Shown here: one piece after another, positions 60,311-64,000 of the stretch | How positions within the stretch are numbered: position 1 is the first letter of the stretch | Layout: the number at the start of each line of letters is the position of its first letter | DNA from: Kryptolebias marmoratus | Taxonomy: Eukaryota; Chordata; Actinopteri; Cyprinodontiformes; Rivulidae | DNA length: 64,000 bases | Assembly: GCF_001649575.2 (NCBI RefSeq) | Contig: NC_051434.1 | Span: 6,321,381-6,385,380, forward strand | Direction: 5' to 3' | Translations under genes and position numbers: made by a program | Notes under the pieces: generated by a model | Databases searched by the model: none | Told to the model about the DNA's origin: nothing | What the model saw: only the letters and a program-made list of their open reading frames with translations

Positions 60311-62394
60311 CAGATTGCCAAACAAGGTCACCAATGAATAAATATTAAAATGTGGTCGCTACTGATTGAAAAGGAATCATCTTCTGCCACATAAAAATTA
60401 ATCACTCTGCTGCTAACTTAGAATAAAACCTATTAAGTTAATTCTTAATGGTTTAACTATTCTTATACAGGGCAAAAAAAAACAACAACAAATCTTTACA
60501 GTTTCAAGCTACAGTATAGGAAGGCATGTGAAGATAAATGTGCTCTGAGAGAGCAATATTTCTGTTACACTAGGATGTTGAGGACTGAGAGGTAAGAAAG
60601 ACAGATGTGTTTCATCATGCTATGTCCCCAAGCAAAGACAGGAACCCACCATTCATCAAGGCTTGAAAGCTGTTATTGAAATAAAACAGTTTTATAACGT
60701 TTCAAATAAATGCTCAGGTTTTTGATCAATTTCATATATTTTCTTTTATTCTTGTAGTTTCTCATATAACCATGAAATAGAAACATTATTGATTTATCTG
60801 GGATGTGTTTGATCTATTACCAAAGGGAAAAGAACAATAGTCTGACAGCCTTCGCAAAGGACTGTAATATCTTAAATAGAAAGAACTGTTCTAAAGTCTG
60901 AAGCGTTTGGATGAACGTATGAGAAGTTCTTTTATAAAAAGAAGAATATTTTATATTGTGCACAGCATTGTAATTTGTTTGGACACTGGGATGTGTGCTG
61001 TCTATCTTTCTTAAACATACAACAGAATAATTTTTCTCTATGCTCACACATTTTTTCAATTTTAAGTATGAGTGAATTATGTTTTTGCTCTGAATTGTAT
61101 TAATTTTACAGTTAATCTGGATAATTTATGGGACCCTTAAAAATGAATGTTTCGAAAAATTAAAACAAGCTACTACTCCTATACACTCCTACAACTACTT
61201 AAGGATTTGTGTTTCTCACAAAATGTCCCTAATTTCTATTCCCAATGAACATCTATACAGAGTGCAATAAGTGTGTCATTCGTATGATTAGGATTTTAAA
61301 AATGCTAAATAGATATATTTGTTAAACCTTTAGATGGAAGTCTGAGCTGGAAATAAGACTGAAATGAGGTCAGTTTACTGCAGAGGGAATATAAAGATAA
61401 GAGTAAGGAAAAATACAGATTTGGAGACAAAAAGATGGATGGATAATGAAGGAGAGTAAGGGAATGGTTATGAAAATTGATGGGGGTCATTACGGAGAAT
61501 AGATGATGTGGCAGAGGTAGATGAGTTCTGAGTTCATGAAGTGATCCCAGAGATCGAAGAAAAGTAAAGGCAGACAATATCACAGACCTGTGTCTCAGCT
61601 GAAAGTGCAAGACAGACAAGAGATTGTTAAACATGCGTTTTACAAATACTTGTAATCCTTTGCACCCATTAACAGACGCATACTAATGAGTTCCTCTCTG
61701 TTTGGGCACACGACGGGGTGTTTACACCAGCATCTCAAATCGTTCTTCAGGGCCTGCTCGAAACCACGATGAGCAGCTCTCTACCCTTTCATGCTCTCCA
61801 CTCTACCTGCAAATTCTGAATTGATGACCTTTGAGGTAAATAGGAACGCAGGCAGCGAAGATTGCTTCAGTCGCATCTATTGTCAAAAGGCCAGGCCCCG
61901 GTGAAAGCCAGACACAAAGTGTGCTGTTGCCAGGCAAGGCAGCTTCGCTCTCCATCTCCAAAAAGGCAAATGACGTGAATGTTTCTGTTTGCTTTGAGTT
62001 TACTTTTTTCTCTTTTTTATACTGAGAAGAGACCAAACATGCAGGGAATTTGCTTTGCATTTTCAGACATCCACATTTTTATCATGCCAAAGGGGAGTTG
62101 TGGGGAAAAAAAAAAGCTTCAGATGCCAGATATGAACCTTTCTACTCGTCATCCTGTTTGTTTTGACTGCATGTTTAGATTACAAAGCAGGAAGATGGAG
62201 TGTAGCTGATCAAGCAGATTTAAATCAATATACCAATTTTTCCACTTTAGGCCTAGACTGATTTAATGAAAAAAAGTGGCACCACCAGCAAATCCTGAAA
62301 TCTAATTAAAGGCCTAACATTCCTTGAAGGAATGCATATCGCCCGCTGCCTTTAAACTGAAATCTAATGCTGAGATGGAAGTTATAGCCGTTTA
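60311..62394. other. upstream flank of stt3b, no gene seen
   Basis: AT-rich sequence follows the CpG block. A purine-rich plus-strand stretch at about 61330-61615 creates a 109-codon antisense pseudo-ORF of low complexity. No exon of a neighbouring gene, no RNA gene and no known transposon was recognised. Confidence 0.75.
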
Positions 62395-63125
62395 GGTCAA
62401 ACCTTGTAAAATGACATTACGCGCGATCTCATACAATATTGTGAGATGTGATAGCACTCAGTGTATATCATGCTGCGAACACAAAATTTAGCTCAATATC
62501 TGTAAAATACAGCCATTTCTGTTTCAGTTAACTGTGGTGGCCATCTTAATTGTTGATGCTCAACTTCTACCACAACACTAATATCTCTATCTCCGTAAGA
62601 TTAGCCAACATATAGCCATTTTTGTGCTTCGTCACGACAGTGGCTGCGGCGGCCATCTTGAATGAGATTGATTCGAAAAGCTAATCAGTGGTGGATCTAT
62701 ACATATTGATTGTTTTCTGAAAGTTTCGTTAAAATCCATCCAGTGTTTCATCAGAGATTTTGCTAACGAACAGAAAGAGTTGACCCTTGATGGTAATGGC
62801 AAAGTTTTAAATACAGATCTCAGTTGATCAATTAGCTCTTAGAGTATGTGTTGGGGATGAGTCTCAGCTTGTACAACACCAAATTTGAGCTCAATATCTG
62901 TAAAACGGGCCGAGTTACAACCATTTTTGTGTTTGCTAAGGTCACTTAGCTGTGCCAGCCATCTTGAATGAGATTGACTCCATAGGTTAATCAGCTGTAT
63001 ATGTACATCTAAAGATTACTTTAAGAGTTTCATTAAGATCCATCCACTGGTTGCTGAGATATTTTGCTAACGACACACACAGGCAAAAGCAACAACCATC
63101 ACCTTTGGTGGCGGGAGATAAAAAC
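62395..63125 (+). repeat. multi-unit teleost repeat with GCCATCTTGAATGAGATTGA words (copy A)
   Basis: Three diverged units are visible. GCTCAATATCTGTAAAA occurs at 62491 and 62889, with a degenerate form near 62585. GCCATCTTGAATGAGATTGA occurs at 62652 and 62958, with a decayed form at 62540. Each full unit is followed by CATTAARATCCATCCA-type words and TTTTGCTAACGA. Fragments of the same family occur at 2335-2455 and 34855-35010. No protein-coding capacity is seen; the transposon class is unknown to me. Confidence 0.7.
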
Positions 63126-63137
63126 CTCCAAGTTGCT

Positions 63138-63246
63138 GGTGTAGATTCTCAGTCATCCAGGCCATGGTAAATTCAAAAAAAGTTAAAAAACAAAAACAAC
63201 TGGACTTCTATTCTGTAGCTGAAGACGTTTCGCTTCTCATCCGAGG
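63138..63246 (+). repeat. GAAGACGTTTCGCTTCTCATCC-type teleost repeat, cut by assembly gap 2
   Basis: GTGTAGATTCTCAGTCATCC, AGGCCATGGTAAATTC and then GCTGAAGACGTTTCGCTTCT form a sequence I know as very frequent in teleost genomes. It runs directly into the N run, which suggests that the repeat itself broke the assembly. The protein-like frame through it (LDFYSVAEDVSLLIR) is repeat-derived. Confidence 0.7.
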
Positions 63247-63936
63247 NNNNNNNNNNNNNNNNNNNNNNNNNNNNNNNNNNNNNNNNNNNNNNNNNNNNNN
63301 NNNNNNNNNNNNNNNNNNNNNNNNNNNNNNNNNNNNNNNNNNNNNNNNNNNNNNNNNNNNNNNNNNNNNNNNNNNNNNNNNNNNNNNNNNNNNNNNNNNN
63401 NNNNNNNNNNNNNNNNNNNNNNNNNNNNNNNNNNNNNNNNNNNNNNNNNNNNNNNNNNNNNNNNNNNNNNNNNNNNNNNNNNNNNNNNNNNNNNNNNNNN
63501 NNNNNNNNNNNNNNNNNNNNNNNNNNNNNNNNNNNNNNNNNNNNNNNNNNNNNNNNNNNNNNNNNNNNNNNNNNNNNNNNNNNNNNNNNNNNNNNNNNNN
63601 NNNNNNNNNNNNNNNNNNNNNNNNNNNNNNNNNNNNNNNNNNNNNNNNNNNNNNNNNNNNNNNNNNNNNNNNNNNNNNNNNNNNNNNNNNNNNNNNNNNN
63701 NNNNNNNNNNNNNNNNNNNNNNNNNNNNNNNNNNNNNNNNNNNNNNNNNNNNNNNNNNNNNNNNNNNNNNNNNNNNNNNNNNNNNNNNNNNNNNNNNNNN
63801 NNNNNNNNNNNNNNNNNNNNNNNNNNNNNNNNNNNNNNNNNNNNNNNNNNNNNNNNNNNNNNNNNNNNNNNNNNNNNNNNNNNNNNNNNNNNNNNNNNNN
63901 NNNNNNNNNNNNNNNNNNNNNNNNNNNNNNNNNNNN
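63247..63936. other. assembly gap 2 (690 N)
   Basis: This is an unbroken run of N. The 64 bases after it (63937-64000) show nothing recognisable. Confidence 0.99.
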
Positions 63937-64000
63937 TGCAAGCAATCCAGCTTACATCACATCTCAGCTTTAAAAGCTCAACTCCACACTCTCTATTTCT

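Noticed and set aside
59620..60348. ORFs on both strands in the CpG block (for example 59620-60021 and 60070-60348 plus, 59767-60150 minus)
   Set aside because: High GC content removes stops. They overlap exon 1, the leader and the promoter of stt3b, have low-complexity Pro/Arg/Ser composition and match nothing known.
61305..61634. 109-codon minus-strand ORF upstream of stt3b
   Set aside because: It is a low-complexity translation of the complement of a purine-rich stretch, like the one in intron 3.
63164..63973. Apparent 234-269 codon ORFs on both strands
   Set aside because: They run through the N bases of gap 2. The few real residues come from a high-copy repeat.
1..64000. CRISPR arrays, operons, prophage or bacterial defence systems
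   Set aside because: The window is vertebrate intronic and flanking DNA. No regularly spaced repeats or clustered bacterial genes are present.

Overview
The window reads as nuclear DNA of a ray-finned fish, most likely a percomorph teleost. The evidence is AT-rich vertebrate-style introns with GT-AG borders, a CpG-rich promoter, and several dispersed repeat families that I know as common in teleost genomes. No bacterial, phage or CRISPR-like organisation is present. Two assembly gaps (37783-38728 and 63247-63936) and four single N bases lie inside repeats.

One protein-coding gene can be supported, on the minus strand: the 5' part of stt3b, a catalytic subunit of the ER oligosaccharyltransferase that N-glycosylates proteins. 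Seven coding exons were assembled by hand, in transcription order: 59936-59677, 29003-28895, 20362-20075, 11989-11924, 4250-4151, 2661-2563 and 851-705. All splice in frame (1069 nt, 356 codons plus one base). They encode the N-terminal half of the membrane domain, including two metal/acceptor-site acidic motifs (D85 and D203-N-E205). The rest of the gene, including the loop-5 glutamate region and the WWDYG domain, lies beyond the left edge.

Layout from right to left: 63937-64000 unassigned; 62395-63246 repeats running into a gap; 60310-62394 intergenic, nothing recognised; 59790-60310 CpG-rich promoter, 5' leader with a short upstream ORF, and exon 1; 29004-59676 a 30.7 kb first intron; then exons 2-7 separated by introns of 8.5, 8.1, 7.7, 1.5 and 1.7 kb. 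Intron 1 holds most of the mobile-element debris: a decayed non-LTR retrotransposon tail at 54.8-55.2 kb, two copies of a SINE-like repeat (32.1 and 45.1 kb), a foldback element (35.2 kb) and a composite repeat around the first gap. Intron 3 carries a hAT-like non-autonomous element and a (TA)22 microsatellite.

I found no undescribed biological system. The most useful leads are the upstream ORF in the stt3b leader, the repeat arms around the gaps, a GC-richer block at 49.2-49.6 kb with splice-like borders on the plus strand, and a small hydrophobic reading frame at about 43.3 kb. Residue-level comparisons to human proteins rest on recalled family sequence, not on a search.
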